NCBI RefSeq assembly: GCF_014171575.1 | Contig: NZ_CP050453.1 | Location: forward strand, 62,001-126,000 | Length of the DNA: 64,000 bases | Source: Microbacterium sp. Se63.02b | GTDB taxonomy: Bacteria > Actinomycetota > Actinomycetes > Actinomycetales > Microbacteriaceae | Reading direction: 5' to 3' | Notes under the pieces: generated by a model | What the model was told of the DNA's origin: nothing | The model's input: the letters and a program-made list of their open reading frames with translations, nothing else | The model's database searches: none | In this document: positions 38,727 through 48,052 of the stretch, piece after piece | How the letters are laid out: each line of letters begins with the position of its first letter | Numbering within the stretch: the stretch's first letter is position 1 | Program-made: the position numbers and the translations under genes

Positions 38727-38874
38727 CCTTCGATCCTGACAGGGGCCGCGGACATCGGGCGAGCCGCCGACCCGACACACGTCGCTCGTTTTCGGACACC
38801 ATGCTCAGGGGCCGGCGGTCGTGTCGGTTCCGTCGGGCAGGATGAGGACAGACGATTCGGAGGGGGAGTGGTCG

Positions 38875-40149
38875 ATGTCGTATGACCTCGAGGTGTACGG
38901 AAAGGTCTCGCTGACGGCGAGGGAACTGGCGAAGGTCGTCTCGTCGGTGCGGGGCCTCAAGGCCACGGTGGATCGCAGGTCGCAGACGATCTCGTCGATC
39001 ATGCACAAGCGGGGCCGCGCGATCGCGTTCGAACTCGACGGCCCCGATCAGCTGGAGCCGGAGGATATTCCGGAGGGATGGACCGAGGTCGCGGATGCGA
39101 CGGTGCTGTACAGCATCCATGTGCCGTACGACGTGCAGTCGGGTGCCGGAGGGTTCTCCTTCAGCGTCGACGGTCCGAACCTGGCGGCGGCGACGGCGTT
39201 CGCGGCCCGGCTGGCGGAGCGCGTCGACGGTACGGTGATCGACCCTCAGGACGACGAACCGCCCGCGCCGGAGCCAGAGCCCGACCCCGCGCCGGAACCC
39301 GAGCCGGAGCGGCCCCGCTTCCTGCATCTGCGCTGGTTCCGTCTGCTCGATGACGTGAACGACAAGGATCTCGCCGAGATCTACCTCCGCACCGCTCGTG
39401 AGTTCTTCCCACCGGGAGTGCCGTCGAGATTCGGCACGTACGAACCGTTCCAGGGGCGGTTCCCCCGCGACGATGACGCGAAGTTCGATGCGATGTACCG
39501 CGACGACTGCTTCATCGGCGACCTCATCCTCGCGGGCAAGCCGATCGAGCATGGCACCATCGACGGTTGGACGAACGACCTGCGCCAGCGAACGCAGTCG
39601 GTCAGGCTGAAGTTCGAGTTCGATCGGCTCGTGAAGCTCAAAGCGCTGGACGCCATCGAACCGTTCTTCGTCGCGCTCGCGGAGCGGACCGGCTCCTTCT
39701 TCGCTTTCGCCGAGGTGAACACGAGCCGATACGCCACGGCTCAGCGCTTCATGGCGGTCAAGCGCGACGACCCGTGGAGCGGATTGCCGACCGAGCCGCA
39801 GTGGCTGACCTGGTTCGGCCCGGAGTACGCCGAGCTCGTCGCCCCGCATCTCGACCCCACACGTATGGCGGCCACCTCACTGGGGACTCTGCATCGCTGG
39901 ACGAAGCACCCGGCGGAGGTGGATGAGCTGCGCGCGCTGAGCGGAGACCCCTGGATCCCCGCCGCCTTCCGGGGAGTGATCGACCCCACCACCGACGAGC
40001 GTTGCGGAAAGGCAGCCGAGGTCATGCCGGAGTCTCTGCGCTATCCCGCTCCCGGATCGCCGCAGGCCCTGCGTATCGAGGCGCACTATGCGCGGATGCG
40101 GGAGATCGAGGCGAACGCGCGGAAGCGCGCCGCCGAGGGGCATCGATGA
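38875..40149 (+). CDS. two-domain protein of unknown function with Pro/Glu linker
   Basis: A 424-residue protein that I do not recognise. Residues 1-~120 (start MSYDLEVYGKVSL) form one domain; a linker of alternating Pro and Glu (~125-146) joins it to a ~275-residue domain with FPPGVPSRFGTYEPFQGRFP and PTEPQWLTWFGPEYAELV. No signal peptide or membrane helix. The start at 38875 is supported by GGAGGGGG. An upstream in-frame ATG is possible but lacks such a site. It overlaps the next small ORF (ATGA). Its layout loosely recalls immunity-type or phage-defence accessory proteins, without firm evidence. Confidence 0.65.
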   Translation: MSYDLEVYGKVSLTARELAKVVSSVRGLKATVDRRSQTISSIMHKRGRAIAFELDGPDQLEPEDIPEGWTEVADATVLYSIHVPYDVQSGAGGFSFSVDGPNLAAATAFAARLAERVDGTVIDPQDDEPPAPEPEPDPAPEPEPERPRFLHLRWFRLLDDVNDKDLAEIYLRTAREFFPPGVPSRFGTYEPFQGRFPRDDDAKFDAMYRDDCFIGDLILAGKPIEHGTIDGWTNDLRQRTQSVRLKFEFDRLVKLKALDAIEPFFVALAERTGSFFAFAEVNTSRYATAQRFMAVKRDDPWSGLPTEPQWLTWFGPEYAELVAPHLDPTRMAATSLGTLHRWTKHPAEVDELRALSGDPWIPAAFRGVIDPTTDERCGKAAEVMPESLRYPAPGSPQALRIEAHYARMREIEANARKRAAEGHR

Positions 40150-40394
40150 CGCTCGACGGAGGTGCTGGTCGACGACCCGCTCGACCTCGAAGCGTTCCTG
40201 CGCACCTGCACTCCGCCGGTGAATCCTGGTCCGAGGGCGTAGACAGCCCCGAGATCTACGCCCAGGCGCCGATTCCATTCCATGTGCTGCTGAACGTCGG
40301 TGATGCGCATCCGGAGGGCATCGACCGCTTCGTTCGCGCCGCCGCCGAGGCGCGCACGGACGTTGCTCTGCGCGACGGATGGAATGGGCGATGA
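40146..40394 (+). CDS. small ORF coupled to the preceding gene, possibly frameshifted
   Basis: The ATG overlaps the previous stop (ATGA) and gives 82 residues ending HPEGIDRFVRAAAEARTDVA and GWNGR. The N-terminal ~25 residues look unnatural, while another frame over 40165-40240 reads VLVDDPLDLEAFLRTCTPP, so a missed base is likely here too. No homology is recognised. Confidence 0.4.
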   Translation: MTLDGGAGRRPARPRSVPAHLHSAGESWSEGVDSPEIYAQAPIPFHVLLNVGDAHPEGIDRFVRAAAEARTDVALRDGWNGR

Positions 40395-40505
40395 CGACCC
40401 CGGATGCCCGAAAAGTGTGCGCGACCAGCTTCGATAGGATGGGACCGCCCGAAGAGGGCCAGCTCATCGGCCGGTGCGAACCCGGCGAAAGCCAGGGGGT
40501 TACCC

Positions 40506-41792
40506 ATGCCAGGAATCGTTATCGTCGGCGTGCAGTGGGGCGACGAAGGAAAGGGCAAGGCCACCGATCTTCTCGGTGAGCGCACCGACTGGGTGGTGAA
40601 GTTCAACGGCGGCAACAACGCCGGACACACCGTGGTCGTCGGCGACGAGAAGTATGCGCTGCACCTGCTGCCCTCCGGCATCCTCTCCCCGGGCGTGACG
40701 CCCGTGATCGGCAACGGTGTCGTGGTCGACCTCGAGGTCCTCTTCTTCGAGCTCGAGGCGCTCGCGGCGCGGGGGATCGACATCTCGCGGCTCAAGGTGA
40801 GCGCCAACGCCCACATCATCACGCAGTACCACCGCACGCTCGACAAGGTCACCGAGCGCTTCCTCGGCAAGCGCATGATCGGCACCACCGGTCGCGGCAT
40901 CGGCCCGGCATACGCCGACAAGATCAACCGCGTCGGCATCCGCGTGCAGGACCTGTTCGACGAGAACATCCTGCGCCAGAAGGTCGAGGGCGCCCTCGAC
41001 CAGAAGAACCACCTGCTGGTGAAGATCTTCAACCGCCGCGCGATCACGGCGGACGAGGTCGTCGAAGACCTGCTGTCGTACGCCGAGCGGCTGCGGCCGA
41101 TGGTCGCCGACACGGGGTACCTGATCGCCCAGGCGCTGGATCGCGGCGAGGTCGTGGTGTTCGAGGGCGGCCAGGCCACGATGCTCGACATCGACCACGG
41201 CACCTACCCCTTCGTGACCTCCTCGTCGGCGACCGCCGGCGGGGCATCGACGGGCGCCGGCGTCGGTCCTGGCGCGCTGGACCGCATCGTCGGCATCGTC
41301 AAGGCGTACACGACGCGCGTCGGCTCCGGTCCGTTCCCGACCGAGCTCTTCGACGAGCAGGGCGAGTGGCTTCGCAAGCAGGGCTTCGAGTTCGGCACCA
41401 CGACCGGCCGTCCGCGCCGGGTGGGCTGGTACGACGCGCCCATCACGCGCTACGCCACACGCATCAACGGCATCACCGACCTCGTGCTCACGAAGCTCGA
41501 CATCCTCACGGGCCTCGAGCAGATCCCGGTGTGCGTCGCCTACGACGTCGACGGTGAGCGGTTCGACGAGGTGCCCGTCAACCAGACCGACTTCCACCAC
41601 GCGAAGCCGATCCTGGAGTACTTCCCCGGCTGGAGCGAAGACATCTCGGTGGCGCGCACCTTCGAAGATCTGCCGCAGAACGCGCAGGACTACGTGCTGG
41701 CGCTCGAGAAGATGAGCAACACGCGCATCTCGGTGATCGGCGTCGGGCCAGAGCGCGACCAGGTCATCGTCCGTCACGACCTGCTCGACTGA
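40506..41792 (+). CDS. purA: adenylosuccinate synthetase
   Basis: Catalyses the GTP-dependent joining of IMP and aspartate in AMP synthesis. 428 residues, the normal length. P-loop-like [18 protein letters not shown] with the catalytic Asp and [11 protein letters not shown] at the N-terminus; [14 protein letters not shown] and [20 protein letters not shown] further on. The start at 40506 ([10 protein letters not shown]) was chosen by homology; upstream in-frame residues are not part of the family. It stands 14 bp before the lactonase gene. Confidence 0.96.
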   Translation: MPGIVIVGVQWGDEGKGKATDLLGERTDWVVKFNGGNNAGHTVVVGDEKYALHLLPSGILSPGVTPVIGNGVVVDLEVLFFELEALAARGIDISRLKVSANAHIITQYHRTLDKVTERFLGKRMIGTTGRGIGPAYADKINRVGIRVQDLFDENILRQKVEGALDQKNHLLVKIFNRRAITADEVVEDLLSYAERLRPMVADTGYLIAQALDRGEVVVFEGGQATMLDIDHGTYPFVTSSSATAGGASTGAGVGPGALDRIVGIVKAYTTRVGSGPFPTELFDEQGEWLRKQGFEFGTTTGRPRRVGWYDAPITRYATRINGITDLVLTKLDILTGLEQIPVCVAYDVDGERFDEVPVNQTDFHHAKPILEYFPGWSEDISVARTFEDLPQNAQDYVLALEKMSNTRISVIGVGPERDQVIVRHDLLD

Positions 41793-41803
41793 CGCGGCAT
41801 TCC

Positions 41804-42912
41804 ATGACGCGATTCTGGCTCGGCGGCTACGGCCCCGGCATGGACGGCTCGGCCGACGGCATCGGTCTGCTCGCGGGAGATGAGGGCCGCGAGGCCACGA
41901 CGCTCGCCTACCGTGGCGCGGCTGTCGAGGCGCCGTCGCCGTCGTGGTTGGCTCCGCATCCGTCCCTCGACATCGTCTACGCGGCCCTCGAGGGCGACGC
42001 GGCCGTGCAGGCGTTCGTCCGCACGGGGGAGTCGATGCTCGCACCGCTGGGTGCCCCGGTCCCGGTCGGTCAGTTCGTCTGCCACATCGCGGTCGCCCCG
42101 AACGGCTCCGCCCTCGTGGCCAGCTGCTACGGAGACGGCCGTGTCGTGCGGTTCGACCTCGACGCAGAGGGCCGCATCCTGCCCGCGAAGCCGGATGCGG
42201 CGGCGGCCCTCCGTGCGGCACTGTTCGGTGACGACGTGGACCCCGACGCCCCTGCGCCGACTCCTCCGGGAGACGGCATCGCCGCGATCGACCCGTATGC
42301 GGCGGGTGGCGAACGGGCCTCGCACGCGCACGCCGCGGTGTTCCTGCGCGATGGACGCATCGCCACGACCGACCTCGGGTTCGACCTCGTGCGCTTCTGG
42401 CGTCAGGGCGGCAGCGGGCTCGTGCTCGACCACGAGGTCGTGCTCCCCTCGGCACCGGGCCGCGCCACATGGTGCTGCACCCCAGCGGCCACCTGCACGT
42501 GGTCACCGAGTACTCGTGCGAGGTGTTCACCCTCGCCGAGGCAGCGGATCGCACCTGGGAGTGTCGTGTCGTCCACCCTGTCGAGCCCGATCGCCCAGGT
42601 CGGCACCGACTTCCCCGCCGAGCTCGCCCGCACACGCGACGGACAGTTCCTCTACACGGCCCTGCGCGGCAGCAACACGATCGCGGCACTGCGCGTGCGC
42701 GACGGCGGGGAGGCCCTGGAATCCGTGGCGCTCGCCGACTCCGGTGTGGACTGGCCGCGTCACCACCTGGTGCACGAGGGCAAGATGCTCGTCGCGGGGC
42801 AGCGCTCCGACACGATCACGCTGCTCGACCTCGATGAACGCACCGGCGCGCCCTCGGCATCCGTCACGAGGCGCAGGTCCCGACGCCGACCCACTTCCTG
42901 CCCGTGCGCTGA
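41804..42912 (+). CDS. lactonase family beta-propeller protein (about three frameshifts)
   Basis: Seven-bladed lactonase-family protein (6-phosphogluconolactonase/YbhE fold). Conserved blocks include PSWLAPHPSLDIVYAALEG, QFVCHIAVAPNGSALVASCY, LHPSGHLHVVTEYS, FPAELARTRDGQFLYTALRG and WPRHHLVHEGKMLVAGQRSD. The frame is lost near 42463, regained near 42570 and shifted again near 42865; the repaired end is ThrHisPheLeuProValArg at the TGA 42910-42912. About 370 residues after repair, as in the family. The specific lactone is unknown. Confidence 0.8.
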
Positions 42913-42931
42913 GCGCAGCCCGAAACAGCGC

Positions 42932-42962
42932 TTGACCTCAACCTCACTTGAGGTTCTAGCGT
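42932..42962 (+). promoter_or_regulatory. MerR/SoxR-type promoter with 19-bp spacer
   Basis: TTGACC (42932-42937) and TAGCGT (42957-42962) are 19 bp apart, the long spacing typical of MerR-family controlled promoters. Between them lies the palindrome ACCTCAA-CCTCAC-TTGAGGT, a close match to SoxR-type boxes. The expected transcription start falls at about 42969-42970, on the MFS ATG, implying a leaderless mRNA. Confidence 0.75.
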
Positions 42963-42969
42963 CGTCTTC

Positions 42970-44367
42970 ATGACTTCGGAGACCGAGCAGGTGTCGACGC
43001 CGGGTGCGGCCTCGCCGCGCATCACGAGCAGCGACTACCTCTGGATCACCATCGGCGCATGCGCCCTCGTGTTCCTCGGGGCATTCGAGTCCCTGGCCGT
43101 CACCACGGTGATGCCGACCGTGAGCGCCGACCTCGGCGGCGAGCGGCTCTACGCTCTGGCATTCGCCGGACCTCTGGCGACCGGCGTGATCGGCATGGTG
43201 ATCGCGGGGAACTGGGCCGACCGCCGAGGACCTGTCGCGCCGCTGTACACCGCGGTCGCCCTGTTCATCGTCGGTCTGCTCATCGCCGGTCTCGCGCCGA
43301 ACATGGAGGTCCTGGTGGCCGGACGGTTCGCTCAGGGCCTCGGCAGCGGCGGACTCATGGTGGCGCTGTACGTCGTTGTCGCCCGTGTCTACCCGCAGGA
43401 GCTCCACCCGGCGATCTTCGCGGGCTTCGCTGCGGCCTGGGTCATCCCTTCGCTGATCGGTCCGACGGTCGCGGGAGCCGTGACCGAGCTTTGGAGCTGG
43501 CACTGGGTGTTCCTCGGCGTGGTCATCCTCGTGCTCGTCGCGTTGCTGATGGTGATCCCCGCGCTCCGCGGCCTCGCGAACGACGGTGACGCGACGACGC
43601 CGTGGGCGTTCGGCCGACTCGGGTGGTCGGTGCTGGCGGCGGTCGCCGTGCTCGGATTGAACCTGGTCGGCGACATCCCGGGTGTCGGTCCGGTGCTCGC
43701 CCTCCTCGCCATCGTGGTCGCGCTGATCGCCGTGCGGCCCTTGGTCCCGCGAGGGACGTTCCGTGCGCGTCGGGGTCTTCCCTCCGTGATCCTGGTCCGC
43801 GGCGTGACGGCGGCCGCGTTCTTCGGGGCGCAGGTCTACCTGCCGTACCTGCTCACCGACCGCTATGAACTCTCGCCGACGCTCGCGGGCCTCGCCCTCA
43901 CCGGTGGCGCGCTCGCCTGGTCGGCCGCCGCGACCATCCAGGGGCGGATGGGTGCTCGGCTCTCCAGCGTGACGGCGGTGCAGGTGGGCACGGTCCTGGT
44001 GCTGGTCGGCATCGTGCTCACGGTCGCGACCGCAGGTTTCGGCTGGGGCGCCGTGATGGCGGCTGCGGCGTGGGTGGTCGCGGGGGCGGGAATGGGGCTG
44101 ATGAGTCCGCGCACGAGCGCGCTCACGCTCGCACTGTCTCCTGCGGAGGATCAGGGGTTCAACAGCGGTGCCATGACCGTCGCCGACTCGTTCGGCAGCG
44201 CGTTGGCCCTCGCGGTCACCGGGACGCTGTTCACCGCGCTTGCCGCCGCCGATCCGTTCCTCGGTGTGTTCGCCCTGGCGGCCGTCGTCGCCCTCGCCGC
44301 CGCCGTCCTCGCGCCCCGTGTCCGTGTCGCGGCGTCCGGCTTCGAAGAAACCCGCGGGCGCGACTGA
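42970..44367 (+). CDS. MFS transporter, drug-efflux type
   Basis: 465 residues with about 14 membrane segments, as in DHA2-type exporters. Motif A-like GNWADRRGPVAPLYT lies between helices 2 and 3, and GLMSPRTSALTLALSPAEDQ occurs late. Related proteins export drugs or redox-active compounds. The promoter is of the MerR/SoxR kind and the message is probably leaderless, so induction by a ligand- or redox-sensing MerR regulator encoded elsewhere is likely. Confidence 0.85.
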   Translation: MTSETEQVSTPGAASPRITSSDYLWITIGACALVFLGAFESLAVTTVMPTVSADLGGERLYALAFAGPLATGVIGMVIAGNWADRRGPVAPLYTAVALFIVGLLIAGLAPNMEVLVAGRFAQGLGSGGLMVALYVVVARVYPQELHPAIFAGFAAAWVIPSLIGPTVAGAVTELWSWHWVFLGVVILVLVALLMVIPALRGLANDGDATTPWAFGRLGWSVLAAVAVLGLNLVGDIPGVGPVLALLAIVVALIAVRPLVPRGTFRARRGLPSVILVRGVTAAAFFGAQVYLPYLLTDRYELSPTLAGLALTGGALAWSAAATIQGRMGARLSSVTAVQVGTVLVLVGIVLTVATAGFGWGAVMAAAAWVVAGAGMGLMSPRTSALTLALSPAEDQGFNSGAMTVADSFGSALALAVTGTLFTALAAADPFLGVFALAAVVALAAAVLAPRVRVAASGFEETRGRD

Positions 44368-44382
44368 CAGCGACGCCGTGAT

Positions 44383-44441
44383 TTGCGCTGGACTCACCGC
44401 ATCCGTACTCTGATGAACGATGTTCAGGTGAACACCGTTCA
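44383..44441 (+). promoter_or_regulatory. bioY promoter with two tandem BioQ-like operators
   Basis: TTGCGC (44383-44388), 17-bp spacer, TACTCT (44406-44411). Two palindromes of the form TGAAC-N3-GTTCA follow at 44414-44426 and 44429-44441, centred 15 bp apart over the probable transcription start. The form fits the TetR-type biotin repressor BioQ of actinobacteria; the identification is by resemblance. Confidence 0.7.
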
Positions 44442-44454
44442 GGAAGGATGGGCG

Positions 44455-45036
44455 ATGACCGACTCCCCCCGTGACACCAGCGCTACTCTCGGCCGGGTGG
44501 CCGTGTTCGCCGCCCTCATCATCGTGCTCGGCACGGTCGTGGTCCCGCTTCCGGGCGGGGTGCCGATCACGGGGCAGACACTCGGTGTCATGCTCGCCGG
44601 CCTCGTGCTCGGGCCGCGCGTCGCACCGTGGTCGATCGCCGTCGTGCTGGCGCTCGCCGCGGTCGGACTCCCCGTCCTGGCCGGTGGCCGCGGCGGCCTG
44701 GGCGTCTTCGTCGGACCGACCGTTGGCTACATGATCGGCTGGATCGTCGGCGTCGTGGTGATCGGACTCATCCTGCGTACCGGGCGCTTCACCTGGTGGC
44801 GTGCCGCCGTGGCCGCCCTCGTCGGCGGGGTGCTCGTCGTGTACGCGTTCGGCATCCCGGTGCAGGCGCTCGTCACCGGCGTCCCGCTCGACCTCACCGC
44901 GCTGTCGAGCCTGGCCTTCCTCCCCGGAGACCTGATCAAGGTGACCGCCGCCACCCTCGTCGTCGTCGCCCTGCGTCGCGCCTACCCGCGCGCCTTCGCC
45001 GACAGCCGTCCGGTGCGGCAACCCGTCGCCGCCTGA
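44455..45036 (+). CDS. bioY: biotin transporter BioY (ECF S component)
   Basis: 193-residue substrate-binding membrane component of the biotin ECF transporter, with six helices. Family motifs: PLPGGVPITGQTLGVMLAGL near the N-terminus, GGRGGLGVFVGPTVGYMIGW in the centre, and FLPGDLIKVTAATLVV near the end. Start at 44455 after GGAAGG. No bioM/bioN genes follow, so it either works alone or shares an energising module. Likely repressed when biotin is plentiful, through the two palindromes upstream. Confidence 0.93.
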   Translation: MTDSPRDTSATLGRVAVFAALIIVLGTVVVPLPGGVPITGQTLGVMLAGLVLGPRVAPWSIAVVLALAAVGLPVLAGGRGGLGVFVGPTVGYMIGWIVGVVVIGLILRTGRFTWWRAAVAALVGGVLVVYAFGIPVQALVTGVPLDLTALSSLAFLPGDLIKVTAATLVVVALRRAYPRAFADSRPVRQPVAA

Positions 45037-45244
45037 CGCGCTCGCCACGCCGTTCGCTCCGCTCCGGTCCGACAAGTGAACCCGCCGACCCCGTCTGTCC
45101 CATCGGCACCATCGGCCCGGCACCCGGTCGCTCCGACGCGCACGCCACGCCGACGGGAACAACTCACCCGTGACTCGGTGTTGCTCTTGAGCGAGACTGG
45201 GCGACGGAGCCCGGCGACGGTTCCGGCGACGAGAGGTGCGACGC

Positions 45245-46679
45245 ATGACTGCTGCGGACAAGACCGACGAATACGACCTGATCGTGTTGGGCGGAGGACC
45301 CGTCGGCGAGAACGTCGCCGACCGCGCCGTGCAGGGCGGACTCACCGCGATCATCGTGGAGAGCGAGCTCGTCGGCGGTGAGTGCTCCTATTGGGCGTGC
45401 ATGCCGTCGAAGGCGCTGCTCCGCTCCGCGCAGGCGCTCCGTGCCGCGCAGCACGTCGGCGGGGCGTCGCAGGCGGTGACCGGGAAGCTCGACGTGCGCG
45501 CCGTCTTCGACCGCCGTGATTCGTTCACCAGCAACTGGTCCGACGACGGACAGGTGAAGTGGCTCGACTCGGCCGGCATCGACCTCGCCCGCGGGCACGG
45601 CCGGCTCACGGGCGAGCGCGAGGTGACCGTGACGGATGCCGACGGCGCAGAGCGCGTGCTGCGCGCGCGTCACGCGGTCGCCGTCAGCACCGGATCGGAT
45701 GCCGTCATCCCGCCGATCGACGGTCTGCGCGAAGCCGCGCCATGGACGAGCCGCGAGGCGACCAGCGCAGAGGAGCTGCCGGAGAGTCTCGCCGTGATCG
45801 GCGGCGGCGTGGTCGCGGTCGAGATGGCGACCGCGTATGCAGCCCTGGGTTCGCACGTGACCGTGATCGCACGCAGCGGCCTGCTCGGCGGCATGGAGCG
45901 GTTCGCGGGCGAGCGCGTGGCCGCAGGACTGAAGGAGCTCGGCGTCGACGTGCGCACGGGTACCGGCACGACGGCCGTCCGCCGCGGAGACGACGGCGTC
46001 ACGATCACGCTCGACGACGGCGCGGAGATCACGGCCGCCGAGGTGCTCGCCGCGACCGGCCGCTCCCCGCGCAGCGGCGACATCGGCCTGGAGATCGCGG
46101 GACTCGAGCCCGGGCGATGGATCGAGGTGGACGACACGCTCCGGGTGCCCGGCTCCGACTGGCTGTATGCGGTCGGCGACGTCAACGGGCGCGTGCTGCT
46201 CACGCACCAGGGCAAGTACCAGGCCCGCGCCGCCGGCGACGTGATCGTCGCGCGCGAACGGCGACGACGTCGATGACGCTCCGTGGGGGCGCCATGTCGC
46301 GACCGCCGATGCCTCCGCCGTCCCGCAGGTCACGTTCTCGATCCCCGAGGTGGCCTCGGTCGGTCTCACCGCGGCCGCGGCGCGCGAGGCGGGCAAGACC
46401 GTGAAGGTCGTCGACTACGACCTGGGCTGGGTGGCCGGCGCCAGTCTGTACGAAGACGGATTCGAAGGTCAGGCGCGGCTCGTGATCGACACCGACCGCG
46501 ACGTCGTGGTCGGCGCGACGTTCGTCGGTCCCGAGGTGGCGGAGCTCGTGCACGCCGCGACCACCGCGATCGTGGGGGAGGTCCCCATCGCCCGTCTCTG
46601 GCACGCGGTGCCGTCGTACCCGACCGTGAGCGAGGTCTGGCTGAGGCTCCTCGAGGGCTACGGTCGCGACTCCGCCTGA
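45245..46679 (+). CDS. NAD(P)/FAD-dependent disulfide oxidoreductase, dihydrolipoamide-dehydrogenase-like (one frameshift)
   Basis: Two-dinucleotide-fold flavoprotein of the class I pyridine nucleotide-disulfide oxidoreductases. FAD site IVLGGGPVGENVADRA, redox-active CX4C in GGECSYWACMPSKALL, NAD(P) site AVIGGGVVAVEMATAYAALG, GDVNGRVLLTHQGKYQARAA, and a dimerisation domain from ~46330. The frame breaks near 46250-46256 in a GC repeat (two bases missing fits best) and continues as NGDDVDDAPWGRHVATADAS. About 478 residues after repair. The His-Glu pair expected at the C-terminus of lipoamide dehydrogenases reads WHAVPSYPTVSE. The substrate is uncertain. Confidence 0.83.
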
Positions 46680-46817
46680 GCCGGCGGGCAATCCGTTTTC
46701 GGGACCAGGCCGAACAGATCCCGGATTGTTTCTCATATTGACGGCCCGCGCGCAACCCGCCAGCCCGATGTCGCCGCCGTCTTATACGCTCGAACCCACA
46801 TCCGAGGAGGCAGGACC

Positions 46818-47120
46818 ATGAAGGCTGTACTCGCAGGAACCGTCATCGCCGAGGCCGACGAGAGCGATCTCGCCCGCATCGAGGGGAACTGGTACTTCCC
46901 ACCCGCATCCGTCACCCCCGGCGTGCTCGTGGAGAGCCCCACCCCGTACACCTGCCCGTGGAAGGGCGCCGCTCAGTACTACTCGGTGCAGACCGAGGGC
47001 GAGCTCCACACCGACTACGCCTGGTCGTATCCGCACCCGTATCCCTCGGCTTTCGACCGCGTGGGCAAGGACTTCTCGGGGTACGTGGCCTTCGACCCGC
47101 GCGTCGAGGTCGGCCCGTAG
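46818..47120 (+). CDS. DUF427 domain protein
   Basis: 100 residues. The DUF427 pattern is clear: VIAEADESDLARIEGNWYFP, TCPWKGAAQYYSVQ and the late WSYPHPYPSAFDRVGKDFSG. The biochemical role is not established. GAGGAGG precedes the ATG; a TATACG hexamer at 46783-46788 may be its -10 box. Confidence 0.88.
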   Translation: MKAVLAGTVIAEADESDLARIEGNWYFPPASVTPGVLVESPTPYTCPWKGAAQYYSVQTEGELHTDYAWSYPHPYPSAFDRVGKDFSGYVAFDPRVEVGP

Positions 47121-47180
47121 TCATCTGAAGAGCCAAGCTTCGCCCGCCCTCGCATCGATCGACCGACTGGAGAACAGCCC

Positions 47181-48052
47181 ATGATCGAGTTCCGCAACGT
47201 CACGAAGCGGTTCCCCGGCGGCGCGCTCGCCGTCGACGACTTCAGCCTGGTGCTGCCGTCCCGCAAGACCACCGTCTTCGTCGGTTCGTCCGGCTGCGGC
47301 AAGACCACCCTGCTGCGGATGATCAACCGCATGGTCGAGCCGACCTCCGGCGACGTCGAGATCGACGGCGAGAGCGTGCTGCACGGCGACCCGGTGACCT
47401 TGCGTCGGCGTATCGGCTACGTGATGCAGAACTCCGGGCTCATGCCGCACTTCACGGTCATCGACAACGTGGCGACCGTGCTGCGGCTCACCGGTGTGAA
47501 GAGGGCCGCGGCGCACAAGCGTGCGCGGGAACTGCTCGACACGGTCGGCCTCGACCAGGCGCTCGCCGAGCGCTACCCGAGCCAACTCTCCGGAGGTCAG
47601 CAGCAGCGTGGGGCGTGGCCCGCGGGCTCGCCGCCGACCCGAACATCCTGCTCATGGACGAGCCTTTCGGCGCGGTGGACCCCATCGTCCGGGCCGACCT
47701 GCAGCAGGAGACCATCCGACTCCAGCACGAGCTCGACAAGACGGTCGTGTTCGTCACGCACGACATCGACGAGGCCTTCCTGCTCGGCGACCAGGTCGTC
47801 ATCCTCGACAAGGGCGCGCGCATCGTGCAGGTGGGGAGCCCGAGCGAGATCATCGAGAACCCGGCAGACGACTTCGTGGCCGCGTTCATCGGCGCCGACC
47901 GCGGCAAGCGGGCGCTGCACCTCAAGCAGACGCCACGAGGAACCGTGGTGGTCGACTCCGAGGGCCGCACGCAGGGTTCGATCATCGACGTGCCGGATGC
48001 CGTGACCGACGCGCTCCTGAGCGAGGAGAGCGCGACGAAGGGCGCTCCGTGA
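47181..48052 (+). CDS. osmoprotectant ABC transporter ATPase, OpuCA/ProV-like (one frameshift)
   Basis: ATPase of a glycine betaine/carnitine/choline importer. Walker A FVGSSGCGKTTLLRMI, Q-loop RIGYVMQNSGLMPHFTV, signature SGGQQQR, Walker B ILLMDEPFGAVDPIVRADLQ and switch VFVTHDIDEAFLLGD. A base is missing near 47611, inside the signature region; the repaired text is QQQRVGVARGLAADPN. About 290 residues. It lacks the paired CBS domains that confer ionic-strength sensing in some relatives. The stop overlaps the permease GTG start. Confidence 0.9.

Noticed and set aside
37756..39849. 697-codon minus-strand frame extending the EamA transporter
   Set aside because: Only the part below ~38657 is transporter; the rest is antisense to the unknown gene at 38875. 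The true N-terminus is in another frame starting at 38726.
42463..42912. Programmed frameshifting or pseudogenisation of the lactonase and other broken genes
   Set aside because: Shifts occur at many unrelated genes, in plain G/C runs without slippery heptamers or pseudoknots, and protein similarity is fully retained after each shift.
45037..45244. Possible small gene between bioY and the oxidoreductase
   Set aside because: Only Pro/Arg/Ser-rich shadow frames are present, with no ribosome-binding site.
42760..45354. Long minus-strand open frame of 864 codons
   Set aside because: It lies opposite the MFS and bioY genes, has low-complexity Arg/Asp/Gly/His composition and no family features; such antisense frames are common in very GC-rich DNA.
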